This document shows, in pieces, positions 19,345 through 30,429 of a DNA stretch of 64,000 nucleotides. The position numbers were made by a program, and so were the translations under genes. The notes beneath the pieces are model-generated. The model made no database searches. It had not been told where the DNA came from and saw only the letters and a program-made list of their open reading frames with translations. Numbering within the stretch: position 1 is the stretch's first letter; each line of letters begins with the position of its first letter. The stretch comes from Zopfochytrium polystomum (Eukaryota > Chytridiomycota > Chytridiomycetes > Chytridiales > Chytridiaceae), in assembly GCA_025765615.1 (NCBI GenBank), contig JAIVFJ010000020.1:248001-312000 (forward strand), in the 5' to 3' direction.

Positions 19345-21565
19345 CTGCATCACTGGGCCTTCCACCCCTAGCGATGTGAGTGTCCCAGGCTTGCGTAGGC
19401 GCCGAGCCCCACCGCACAGGGCTCTCACCATCCACAGCCACCGGTGTCGGCGGAACAGTCCGCCATGGGTCGGGTCGATGCAGTGTTGGTCGATTCTGCA
19501 GCCAACGAATTAGAGGATTTCTTTCAGACTTATTAATTTGAGGTCGCTATTTGATTGTGTGGGCCAGATTAAGTTGAGGATTTTTGTCGATGTTTCCTCA
19601 GCTTGCCAGGGCACTCAGTTACATTTGGTCATATTTTGGAGACTCTACGGTTTTTCCCCAACTTTTCCAGACAGTTCAAGGCCATCTTTATTAATTGCGG
19701 AAACATCACTACTTTGACGAGTATGTCAGTTTTCGACCTATTCTCTTGATTTTTGGTACACACACTCTTTATATCTACTCGAGAAACGCCTGTGAGTTTC
19801 GCAGCTGTGGCTATCTCCTACCAATCTCGGCGAATTTTCAAAGTTTCCTATCTCTCCAAAGGGCTGGCTCACGTGACCTACAAAGGAGTCGTATGGTTCA
19901 GGCTTTCATCGTAGGCTGCTCATATTTGGTGCACTCAATATCAGCCACTACTCGAGTTTGCACTCCAATTTTGGTGTGGTTTCGTTGATTTTTCATGGAC
20001 TTAGATCAGCACACTTGCAGCAGCGACGAAAATTCGGGGGATTCGTTTTTCGGGGTGCCCTTTTGAGGGTCGGTCCTTCTTATCATCATCCACCTGCATA
20101 CAAGATTTCAGCTGGCTAGCTCTGCGCGTTCAGGTGTGACGAGGTCGTGAATGGGGGCCAAAATCGATGTTTTTGGGGCCACACTTGACACCTTCCAATT
20201 AGTGGCGATCTTTCCCCACTTCGTGTGCCAGTCCCTGACTGAATTCTGAACGGATTTGCTTGATTTTCGGCTCGTTGGAAAGGTCTATCAATCTTCTACC
20301 TCCTCTCAAAGTTTCAGGGTGGGGGCATTTGTTTTCGTAGAGTTATTGGCTGCGCAATCCTTTCTCACTTTTCTAATTATTTGTGCTTTTCTTTTTGTCC
20401 TTTCCAATTTTCTGGTGTCTCTCTTCTCTTTTTTTCTGTTTTTGAAATGTCTCTCCCATCCCTTTTTGGTTGGTGCCTTTCTCATACCCCCTTCAAAGCC
20501 TTTTCTAGTTCGTGTTTTCGTGTTTTTCTAATTGTTTTAAATTTTCTTTTCCCATACCCTGCCAAACCACACCCCTCCACCAATTTTGGTCCTAAAATTC
20601 TGCAAAAATACCCATTCAACTTCCCCTCTTCTCCTCCTTGCTCCTGCCGTCATTTTACGCGTTTTATTATCTTTTTCCAAAAACCTGTCAAAGTTTTCTC
20701 TCTCTGTCTCCTCCCTATCTGTGCCAAAACTGTGCCAAAAAAGTTCTTTCATACTCTCTTCTTCCTCTCTCCCTATTCTCAGAACAATTTGGTCTGGGAA
20801 TAGGTGAGTCTTGCTGTTTCAGTGATGATCTTGGCTTCAACTCCTTCTACTTTGTTAGTTTCTCACCTTTACACCCCCCCTTCTTCACTTCCACTTGGGC
20901 ACATAGGTACTGTGCTGTCAGTTTGCCGTGTTCCCCGCGTGTTGAAGGTCTCCTTACACGTGCCAAAGGTGGAAGGATTTTTTCTTTGAGGTTTTAACTA
21001 ATTGAGAACAATTTGGTCTGGAATAGGTACTGTGCTGTCAGTTTGCCGTGTTCCCTGCGTGTTGAAGGTCTCCTTACATGTGCCAAAGTCTTCCTTCTTC
21101 GGTTTTAGTTGCCGCTCTTAAGCATCAGCGCCATCGATCTCTGCTCTCTCACCGCTCAAGACCTTGTGTTTCTCCCTCTGGTCTGTGCGTATCCCTGGGG
21201 CTTAACACACCCGAAGACGCACACCAAGTCCATTACGTCTGCCGATTTCATCAAACCCCCACCTCTGTCTGTGAGCGGAGGACAACCTTGCAAAGCCAGC
21301 TGTACGCGTGCCCAACCGCTGAGGCAGGGCGTTCAACTCACACTGGAACCTCTGCGCTGGACTGAGATGCCACGTCTACAAAGCTGCTGGGCCGGCTGCC
21401 CTAGCACCGCTGGAAGGACAGTCCCCAACCACACCAGTGGTGCCCTGTGCTACGGCTCCCTGCATGTGTGATGGTTTTGGTGGGATGAGGTTGGTTAATT
21501 GTTTTGATGTGTTTTGAAGAGGTAAAGGGTATAGAGAATTGTTTGTTAGTATGGTGAATCTCAGA
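19345..21565. other. Unassigned segment replacing the Copia E reverse transcriptase
   Basis: Lies between the RNase H and integrase fragments where RT would be expected. It is pyrimidine-rich with many TTTTCC-type runs and has no coding similarity I recognise. It carries a direct duplication of about 65 bp (20904-20968 and 21023-21088) that differs by CCCCGCG/CCCTGCG and ACACGTG/ACATGTG. It could be an LTR or UTR of another element. The exact junctions are not resolved. Confidence 0.45.
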
Positions 21566-21730
21566 GTTACTCACCAGTTAGTCGTTGGTTGGGTTCTTTC
21601 TTGGTCGTCCACGTTTCTTCTTTGGTGGTGGTAGGTCAGGGTCAAATGCTGGGGGCCACTGCTGTTTCTGGTGATGCAGTATGTGGTGGTGGTTCAGGCA
21701 GTGGCTCTGCAGGTGGTGGTTGTTGTGAAG

Positions 21731-23177
21731 CTAGTGACGACTTTGGTGGTCGCCCCCGCTTCTTCGATGTTGGCACTGTCTGTGCTTTGTCGTGCCCCAC
21801 CTTCTGCTGCTGCTTCTGCACTTTTTGCTGCAGTGCCTGCTGGAGAATCTGCTCTGCATGAATGACTGATTGGACTGCCTTTTCACATGCTGGGTGACTG
21901 AGGTCTGAAAGTGGTGGGAGGTTAACGCTGATGTTCTCAATCCCCCCCTCACAGCGTGAACCCCAGTAAGAGGAGGGAACTTGTCTTCAAAGAAGGCAAT
22001 ATCATGGTAGCGCTGGTAGATGATGCGCTGCTCTTGGAGCTCCCACAACACTGAAACTGATTGTGAAACAGAGCCAAGGTAGACAGCTGGACGGCCCTTG
22101 GGGTCGAGTTTCTTGTGAAGAGTTGGGCTGACCTGGTAGAAGCACTTGGAACCAAAAGTGCAAAAGTGGCTAACTTGTGGAGGTACGTGGTGCTAGCCCT
22201 CGTGCAGTGAGAAGATGCCTCGCTGTACATTTGGGAGGCAGTTCTTGATCTGCGAGGCTTGCCGATACGCATAGCTCCAAAAGGTGAGGGGAACATTGGG
22301 AGCACCAAGGAGAAGATAGCGTGTCATATCCGTCACAATCTGGATGTGGCGTTCTGCAACCAAATTCATCTGCGGGGTTCGCGATGGCGAAGGTTTGAGC
22401 TGAATGCCACGCGAATTGCAGAAATACTTGAACGTCTGGTTGAAGTTTCTTTTCCTCAATCCAGGCAGATGATCTGGACTTTTCGTCCCTCAGTTTTCTC
22501 AAGGAAAAGGATTAATTTAATAAGGAATGGTAAGGCGTCGCTCTTTCGGAGGATGGGCTCATTCCATGAATAGCTGGTGCTCTCGCAAACAACGGTGACT
22601 GCGTAGTTGCAGCTGTCAAAGGAGGTGATGGGGATTGAATTGCATCAACGTTGAGGGTGTGTGCGAAGGGAATTGGCTCATCAGGATGGGCTGGGAAATT
22701 CTTCTGGCGCATCTTGGCCGCAACGCAGATCTTGCACTTGGGGACGTGAGAGGTGTTGAGCAGTGGAAGGTCTGCTGTCGTTCGGTGGTGAAGCATGTAG
22801 CCTAGGCGCTGGAAGCCGACATGACCCAGTGCGCGATGCAGCCGCTCAACCTCAGCGATGCGAAGGTGTTCTGCCTTTGTAGTGACTGGTGATGGGCCGT
22901 CAGGTGATGGAAAGGTCTCCTGATGAACCATTGCAATGGTAGCAGCAGCTGTGTGACTGAGTGGATGAAGCTTTGAATTCTTGGTGACGAGGAAGTGAAG
23001 TCCTGAGCGTTTGACACATTGGCCAATGGGGGACTTGTCACTAGTTTTCAGGATAACACCAGGGTGGCCTTTAAACTTAGAAAAGAAAAACTTCCCATCT
23101 TCTTGAAGGTCATTTGTGGCAAGGAGACTGTAAAGAGCGCTTGGAGCGTAGCAGGCTTCCTTGATAACAATCTCCAC
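21731..23177 (-). pseudogene. Copia E integrase region
   Basis: The pre-integrase zinc domain reads LHRALGHVGFQRLGYMLHHR and CKICVAAKMRQKNFPAHPDEP (about 22690-22860). The integrase core follows in a second frame (about 22200-22460): RGIQLKPSPSRTPQMNLVAE, then ERHIQIVTDMTRYLLLGAPN. The C-terminal part, YQRYHDIAFFEDKFPPL, is in a third frame near 21960-22030. The HPxTPxxNG-type motif is degraded to SRTPQMNLV. Confidence 0.8.
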
Positions 23178-23356
23178 ACCGTTTTTGGAAGAGGGATTCT
23201 TGCTGGTCCAACGCCTTTGATTTTGAGCGGGGTGGAGTCTTTGTCAATGGTTCCAACAGACGAGGTGCGTTCAGTGTAGGATGTGAAAAGGTGAGCGTCT
23301 TTGAGAATGGTCTTGACACAGCCAGAGTCGACAACAATGGGTGATTCCTTGAACAT
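23048..23356 (-). pseudogene. Copia E protease fragment
   Basis: Reads PIVVDSGCVKTILKDAHLF, the Copia aspartic protease active-site region with the D-S-G triad at about 23330. Later hydrophobic blocks follow in this and an overlapping frame. Confidence 0.75.
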
Positions 23357-23576
23357 AGTGGGTGACGATGATGAAAGGGCGAGGTGTTTGGGGATATTAG
23401 GTGCTGGTTGGAAGTTAGAGGTCTGCTTTCGACGTGCCTGAGGTGGGTGCGTCAGGACAACTAAAAATCCGACGAATACTCCCCAGGGTTGCTACTTCCA
23501 GTCTTGCTATCGTCAACAGATGGCACGTCACTGGTGCTGCCTGTGGCAATAAGTGCGACTGGCTCGTCCCGTTTCC

Positions 23577-24761
23577 TCATGATGCAGTTTGTTTTGCAAA
23601 GTGGTTCTCCTTCCCACAATGGTGACACAGCACTGATTTCCCCAGTGATGCAACTCCTTGTCGCTGATCCTGAGCTGTAGCGCCTGGGGTGTTGGCCTCG
23701 GGCGCTGCTCCATGTGCAGCTTGATTTTCTGCTCGTCTCTGAGTTCGGGAGGTGTGGTGTCCACGTCGCTCAGAATGCCGTTCTGCGTGCTGTTCTCTAC
23801 CCTGTCGCCCAGCGCAGCAACCCCGACCATGGCGGTGCCCACCATGGATTTCTCTGCCTTGGTGGTGTCGCTCAGCCTGGTGGGAGCGTCTTTGCTCTCG
23901 GCGGTCGTGGAAGTTGCTAAGTAGTGCAGCCTCATTGACTGGCTCCGCCAGTGGTGCGACAGTTGGTCCTCTAGGTTTGTTACGGGCTTCCATAGTCTTG
24001 AGGAAGGCAAAGAGGGCAGTCATGTCTATGATGGTGTTGTTGTCCACTTGAGATAGATAGTTCTCAGTCCGAATGTGCCAGTACTCTTCGTCCTCTAAAC
24101 ATTCTGTCAGTTGATCCACCATTGACTCAAACTTCAGCATTTTGTTGATTTTGCCTAAGACACCCCTGGGGGCAAGGCTCCTGACTTCGGCTAGGTCTCT
24201 ATAGTGCTTCTCAAATATGGGTTGAAAATCAGCAATCTTCCCCCCTGGTTCAATCTTGAGGGCAGCAATCTTGCGAATCATTGCACGCGCCTGTGCTTCG
24301 TCAATGCGTCAAATCTTCCTCTTGAGTTCTTCAAGTGCCTGAAAGACAAACTTAATGCCACTGATTTTGTGTTCAAGAGTCTCGCTTATGTGATTGTAGA
24401 TGTGCAGCATCCCAGCCTGATTCTGGTCATATGTTCCCAGGAAGACGTTTGCGTCATTGCTAAAGATCCAGTAGCCAACATATTCTGGGTTGTTCGGGAC
24501 GTACTTGTGGGTGATATGCATGACTTCCCATTCATTATATCCAGCTGAGGGGTTTGCTGACCAGAACTTGAAATGCTCAGGGATGGCAGGAATTGCGGCA
24601 GTTGTGTCTGTAGCAGGAACTGCTGGGACAGCGGCAACTTTGTGTGCAAGTCGGACACAGACAGCAGCACTTGCTTGCTTACTGGCAAAATGCCCCTCCA
24701 CATAGTCCATCCATCTTGTGAAGTCGACAGGGTTGACTAGCTGACGGTGCAGGAGCTTCAC
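23577..24761 (-). pseudogene. Copia E gag fragment
   Basis: Two frames join near 24290. The first carries the N-terminal gag domain (LVNPVDFTRWMDYVEGHFAS). The second carries an Arg/His/Gln-rich part and a zinc knuckle CHHCGKENHFAKQTAS followed by a stop, so the last Cys of the knuckle is lost. Confidence 0.75.
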
Positions 24762-25280
24762 GCTTGGCTCGCTAACAGCGATAACGAATGAAGTGGGCTT
24801 GTAGGTGAGTGATGTCGGGGACAGGATGGGCGAAACAGTTGAGGAAAGGGGAAAAAGAATTTGTTGGGTGACTTGTCACAGAGAGTGATCCACTGGGCAC
24901 TTGACTGGAGCTGGTGGGTTGATCACTCAGAGCTTGTTGGGGTTTGATCACTTGGTTGGGTAAAAGTCAGTGGTGATTGTGTGTGGAATTCGGTGTCGAA
25001 GGTGTTGAGAGCAATCGCGATTGTGAATGTTGGCAGTGGCTGTATAGCTGACTGGTGAAGACAATCGCTTTCTCAAAGTGGTGGATGGCTTCAGTTCAAT
25101 TCCTCGATGATGATTGTGAGGGCACTGTCTTCTTTTCTTGATTACTCGTTTGATCCCGTGTGCAATGATGGATCGCTCGATTGCTTCCAAGGGCCTCCTC
25201 TATTGGTGGAGAACTCTCCCTGGTAAGGTCCTCGAGCGTGATCGCGATCTCCGGAGCGAGAGCAGGAGGGAGGGCGTGAC

Positions 25281-25341
25281 AAGTCAAGTTTTTTTCTTGT
25301 GTTAATTCTTCCATTTTCTCTTGCAAGGGCATATTCCAACA
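25281..25341 (-). repeat. Terminal repeat of Copia E, 5' copy
   Basis: Minus strand begins TGTTGGAATATGCCCTTGCA. See the 3' copy at 18410-18470. A third start of the same repeat (TGTTGGAATATGCCC) occurs on the plus strand at 25944, next to MITE copy 3. Confidence 0.65.
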
Positions 25342-25376
25342 GAATCAAAGTTTCAAGGTATATGAAATTCACAGTG
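25342..25376 (+). repeat. MITE copy 1, right part
   Basis: TTTCAAGGTATATGAAATTC followed by ACAGTG is the right terminal repeat missing from 18256-18409. The two halves flank the Copia E relic. Confidence 0.65.
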
Positions 25377-25785
25377 ATACTGCCCGGAAAATTGAAGGAA
25401 TCCTGGTTGCTGACTGCCTGTACGTTACTGGACAGGATGTTTTTCGCGTGCCCGTTTTCCGCACTCATCGAGGTCTGAAGGTGATGGCGTTTCGGAGAAA
25501 AGCTTGCTTGTTTTGCTTGCTGCTTCGCAGGCAGCTAGGCCTCGTCAGTGGACTGGCTGAAGCCCATTTGGCCTGTTTTGTCGTACAGCAAGCTCACAGC
25601 GGGTGGATCGCTCTATCCACCGTGCAGGTGGCCCGGACGAGCACCACGGCTGGGCGGCAACACACGGAGTAACTTCCTCCTTGACCGTCGGCTGCCCAGA
25701 CGATGCCAAACGTTCTTTGCCACGAGCTGCAAAGAACACTCGCTGGGAAGTGAAATGGAGCTGCGATAGCACTATCTTTTTTTTT
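25377..25785. other. Unassigned DNA between MITE copies
   Basis: Short overlapping open frames on both strands, none with a recognisable domain. Probably old host or repeat DNA. Confidence 0.4.
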
Positions 25786-25945
25786 TTCTTGTGATTTTGG
25801 GGCCGAAACCAAAAATTTGGGGGGACCAAAAAAAAGTTAACCAGGGGTGGGCGTCTCCATTATCAAAAGTTTTTTTTGCCTTCCACCAAACTTTTTTTTT
25901 CTTGCCTCAAAATCTCGAGGTATATGAAATTCACAATAAATACTG
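25786..25945 (+). repeat. MITE copy 3
   Basis: Runs from TTCTTGTGATTTTGGGGCCG through an A/T-rich core to a complete right terminal repeat (CCTCAAAATCTCGAGGTATA, then TGAAATTCACAATAAATACTG). The left terminal repeat is degraded. Confidence 0.7.
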
Positions 25946-26087
25946 TTGGAATATGCCCCCACGCATGATAATCGATACAGAAGAGAAGAAAAAAGTTTTT
26001 CTTCGAAGCAACGACCTACAAGTCGAAAATTCTATTGCTCAGTATCCCAATTTCATTTGTTCTTATCGCCTACCTCGAAACTCCCTT

Positions 26088-26277
26088 ACAGTGAATTTCA
26101 TATTCCTTGAGATTTTGGGGCTGAAAAAAAAAATGTTTCAGGGGGAGCAAAAAAATGTTTTCGATTGGGGGGGTGGTCAGTCTCCATTTTGGGGTGGTCC
26201 GCCTCCAATAGTGAAAAGTTTTTTTTTGCCCTCCACCAAACTTTTTTTTTTGCTGCCTCAAAATCTCAAGGTATATG
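26088..26277 (+). repeat. MITE copy 4, cut by an LTR
   Basis: Starts ACAGTGAATTTCATATTCCT and ends AAAATCTCAAGGTATATG, where TGTTAG of the B/C LTR begins at 26278. The last part of its right terminal repeat is missing. A GGGTGGTC block is duplicated inside the core. Confidence 0.75.
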
Positions 26278-26506
26278 TGTTAGTTTTGGGTCTTTTGGTG
26301 TAAGCAGTGTGTAGGAGCTTTGACCAGTTTCTGCTCTGCAAGGATGATTTGCAGCATTTTGCAAGTGATGGTCCTTGTAACAGTTTTGTATAAAGACAAA
26401 CACAAGACTGACAGAAGCCAAGATCAACCTCCCACCACCACCACCTTCAGTAGTGTACACCACAGCAGCCCAATCCATCAATCCGCCAACATAGCGAATT
26501 CTTTCA
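26278..26506 (+). repeat. LTR of family B/C (229 bp)
   Basis: Begins TGTTAGTTTTGGGTCTTTTG and ends TTCTTTCA. The ends are set by the solo copy at 42688-42916, which has a target duplication. It inserted into the right terminal repeat of MITE copy 4. Confidence 0.85.
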
Positions 26507-27309
26507 TACAAAACTGTTACCCATCCCAATCACATTCCCCTTGGTTCCAGCCAGATCCAATCAGTGGAAGGGGTTGTACGCTTTTCAGATCTGCCAACTT
26601 TGCGGACCAATCACAGGCGCTACAGACATCTGACAGCAATTCCGTTACTACCATTGGAAAGCTCTCAATCTCTTCTTTCCAACGAACCCTCCTGATCTCA
26701 GATCGGACGCTCCTACATCGTATCCACCGCCTCCAAAGTCGTCACCCACTTTTCCAACTTCAACCTCAATTTGCTCGCCTTCCAGACCTCCCCCAGCCAA
26801 TCCCAAGCTATCATTGGAAAGGCCTGCTTTGGGACTACACGACTGTCACCAACGGCACCCCAAAAAAAATCAGTCTCCTTCGTGGTAAGCGACGCCTTTT
26901 TCTATTCAGGGTCACCAGATTACCTCCAACCCTCACCATTAATTTTTTGATTTTTTGTCCCCAATTGGAGACAACGACCACCCCCTACCTGACGCACACC
27001 AAGCTAACAAACCCACTTTTCATCTGCTGCAACACCACCTTCACAACACACCTAAAATCCAACGAAATCCCTTCAAACTTGGCACACATAATCGTCCTGA
27101 GAAACAACATGACTACTGACTCAACCAACAGAACTCTCCAACAAAAATATAGACTTATAGACTACGCCACTGTATTGACATAAGTTACATCAACGTAGGG
27201 CAGAATGATACAGTTGATCCACTAGACCTCCGCAACACTGTAACCTGTCCCATCAGTGATGGATCATTCCAAGGACAGAGATTCCAATTGGTGCCTCCGC
27301 CTCATGGAC

Positions 27310-27725
27310 CAGAGAAAGTAACTTGGTTTCCTGGTACACAGAACCAAATGCACATTGCTGTCTAATTATTCGTCGCCACATCTCTCAAGCCCTTCTCACC
27401 CCAATCACACCTGGTCGAAACTTTGCTTACTAATTGGTTGGCAAATTAAAAATAAATTGCTGCACAGCAGACCAGGGACTTGCAAAGGAGATCATTGATG
27501 ACTTTGAATGCATCAAAATGGAACCAACTGAAGCTCAGATGCCTTCATTACCCAATTCACCAAGGCGTAAAATCGAGTCGACAGCTTTGCAAAATCAGCA
27601 GCCAGAGAACTTCTCCATCGTATTTGCCCTTTCCAAAAAGTTGTTTGAATCTTTGTTGGCTCACTGGGCCAAAGACTGTTGGATATGGGGAAAGGAAACG
27701 TTGTTCTTGTTGTCGGCAACTCAGC
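27310..27725 (+). pseudogene. Family C gag fragment
   Basis: Nearly identical to the reverse complement of 38484-38895. It encodes pieces such as FECIKMEPTEA and NFSIVFALSKKLFESLLAHW, in more than one frame. The homologous C1 gag has DQGLAKE followed by KMEPAESFESFAMRFITAYH. Confidence 0.75.
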
Positions 27726-28059
27726 TCCTCAGATAACAAGTTTAGCCAAACTAATCTCACTCTTCAAAAACCTGTTTGATAAACAACTATGATAAGCAAC
27801 ACATCGAGCTGGCCAATCAAAGTGACAAAGGCTCAACTACTACTGCACCAGAAATCACCACACCAACTGTTACTATCCTGGTCATCTGCTTCTTCATATC
27901 AATTGAAGAACAAACAGCAGAGGTCCTCAAAAACCAACTTGCTCCATCAACTAATAATCAATCAATCTGCTAAATGTTTTGCTCTTCTCTTTTGATATGC
28001 ATCAAAGTAACTGCCTTTATCCTCTCAACATTCAGCCATGCAGTCCCCTGTCAGTAATG

Positions 28060-28490
28060 AACATCAACACAGGCATTTCAGTTTTTGGAGTCCTGCACCA
28101 CTAACAACTGCTCCTGTGCCCTTATAATAATACTTACTCATTTTCAACAGGGCATAACAAATTAGGAATTAATGATATGGTGTTTTACTCGTCTATCAAC
28201 CCATTGGGTTGTCGGTTCAATTTCTGGATTCCCTGATACAATTATCATTGACATGGCCACCTTTTGAGAGCAGAGTGTTTTCGACCACACTGAAACTCTC
28301 ACCATCAAACATATTAGTGATTGGGATGACCAATAGTTATGCAAGTGCCAACCCTCACAGCCATGGCAACCTTTGCAATTTCCTCATGACTTTGGACTCT
28401 GTTACATCAGGCTTAGCCTCTCTTTATCTTTGCTCACATAACTTCAGCCAAAGACAATTTGCTGTCCATTCATTGATAGAACCAGCGACT
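28060..28490 (+). pseudogene. Family C leader and start of gag, decayed
   Basis: 28060-28290 matches the reverse complement of 38265-38475 closely (for example GGAATTAATGATATGGTGTT in both). After it the homology continues weakly into the gag N-terminus, which in the minus copy reads FPILKGAANFGDWLDDLISE. Confidence 0.6.
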
Positions 28491-30014
28491 GGTTGAGTAG
28501 TTTAACGATCCTCTAACAATTTTGCCAGTGCAACATGAAACATCATCTTCCACTTAGGGGGGAGGATGCTAGGGATAAGTGAAAGATGATCATCAGCACT
28601 GCAATGCCAATCAGATGGGAGATGCTTGGAATAAGTGAACGATGATCATCAGCACAGAGTTGGGAAGTGGTCTCAGCATGGATTGGCACCAACTTGGCAT
28701 GGTCTTCTTGGTGCCAAGCTGCTGGCTTGGGAAAACGCTCTATCCATTTTAGCCAAATCAATCTGGACTCAGGAGTCAAACTATGGAATACACTATTATT
28801 GCTGGGCTTACTTGACCCTGGCTAGGGGCCTTAACTCACACATATTGACTGCTTCAGCTTTTTTCACAGACATACTAACACACTACACGAGGTCCCACAC
28901 CACAGGAAATTCCACAGCCATACCTGAGTCCTCACCTCAATTACATCACTCTGATGAATTATCCTAACCAACTTCTGTGACAACACACAATGTTCCTTGA
29001 AATAACTTTTGGCTCATTCCGAGGAGTATCAACGTTTATTTTTATTGGACACTCAACACTAACACTTTTTCAGGGCAAACTATAAACAAGCTCAACCTTG
29101 CAAGATTACTGAAGTTCCATTCTCATCAAAGATTCTTCCTTAGCTGAACCAAATCTAACTGACTCTAGATTTCAAACAGCTCTTAATAGAGTCACTCCAG
29201 AACAGCTATGTTCTTTGAATGCCTCATGCATTCATCCAGCATGCATTCATGCAGCATAACCAGGATCTGGAAGCTTCAGAGATTGCCATCAACTTTTGTA
29301 ATCTGACCAGAAACTTTGTGGTTTGGCTTGGATGTTAGACTTGACAAAAACATTCTGCTGATTCATTAATGAGGCAGAGTAGAAGACATCAGGCTAAGTC
29401 TTTGTTCCCTTTGCTTGCACTTACACTCTTCTACCAGCATAAATTCCACAACATCAGTTGGAGACTAAAGGCAAATCATCATCAAGCAATCAAACTCTGT
29501 GGAAACATCTGGATATACTAACTCTCACAAATGCTTTCTACCACTAACTTTGTATCTATCTTTATTCTCCACTCTAGACCAACAAAAGCAAAAATCAACC
29601 ACCTCACACACAGTTACAATTACCATATCATCAAACCATTCAAACCTCAGCAGTCTCAGCAAAATTCAGGAAACCTTCAACTATTCATTCCTGCAGATCA
29701 GCTTCAGAAACAACACCAACATCACCACCATTGCTCCATTCAGTCACCAGTCACCTTGAACCATCTTTGAACCTGAATTTTGCCAGTTGAACAAGTTGAA
29801 TTGGAGTTGCATTCAGTTTTCTGCAGCCTCAACAAAGTCAGACAAAGCATCAACCATTCCCCACAGCAGAGTCACTCCAGAAAACAACTACTTCCTCCAT
29901 TCAGTCAACATTCAACTTCAGCAATCAGAATTGGAAGAAGTTAAACTGGAATTGGTAAAAAGTATCAACCGCATGGTAATCCACAGCGAAAGTGAATTGG
30001 ATAACAGTGTACAG
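28491..30014. other. Decayed non-coding retroelement DNA
   Basis: AT-rich, with no gene. It holds a purine run AGGGGGGAGG (28556-28565) and two near-identical blocks ATAAGTGAAMGATGATCATC at about 28575 and 28631. These may mark another LTR end. The last ~80 bp before 30015 align to the reverse complement of the C1 pol linker. Confidence 0.4.
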
Positions 30015-30415
30015 CTCTGGTGTTGGAGGTGATGGCACGATGGGTTGGATTCTGTGCTACTGCAATTAACGTCACCTCCAGTGGGCCTTACTGGGAGCAC
30101 TATAGGCATGACTGAGGAAGGCCAGACCAGGGTGGCAGACCGGCAATGTAAATCAACCAAAGGCCCATGAACACCGAAGTCCCAGCTTGTAGGCTAGTGT
30201 GGCCAGACCTGTGTCAGAGGAGGTGGAGTCCTGAGCAGGGAGCCCATTCTGCAAGGAGTACCAACCAGGAGAGAGTTATTCTCCTGATGTGCCTAGGTGA
30301 GACACGGGGGAAAGCGTTGAGGGCAAGCTGTGTTTGGGGGAGTGGTCGCCTTGCCTCATACAGTACTGGGGGGAACCCAGACCAGCATCGTGCGGAAGGC
30401 TCACATGTGCAGAGT
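30015..30415 (+). repeat. IN-RT linker segment, plus-strand copy
   Basis: Matches the reverse complement of about 34400-34800 (TGTTGGAGGTGRYGGCACGA at the start). Most differences are CG in the minus-strand copy versus TG/CA here. Confidence 0.75.
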
Positions 30416-30429
30416 TTTCTCTTGTGCTT

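Larger units (their letters stand above)
18410..25341 (-). mobile_element. Copia relic E, nested in a MITE
   Basis: Minus-strand order is: terminal repeat 25281-25341, leader, gag (24761-23577), protease (about 23350), pre-integrase and integrase (23177-21731), a foreign or unassigned segment (about 21565-19345), RNase H end (19340-18710), purine tract, and the second terminal repeat 18410-18470. The reverse transcriptase is absent. Both ends abut halves of one MITE, so the element probably inserted into it. The whole copy is frameshifted and inactive. Confidence 0.75.

Noticed and set aside
26278..26506. CRISPR-like spacing in direct repeats of the window
   Set aside because: All direct repeats seen are LTRs, minisatellites or microsatellites. 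There are no regularly spaced unique spacers, and the genome is eukaryotic.
28120..28215. tRNA-like sequence in the family C leader (acceptor-like GGAATT/ATTCC, D-arm-like GATA...TATC, box-B-like GGTTCAATTTC)
   Set aside because: The anticodon and T arms do not fold to standard sizes, and the other copy at 38265-38475 breaks the anticodon stem. Not called as a tRNA.
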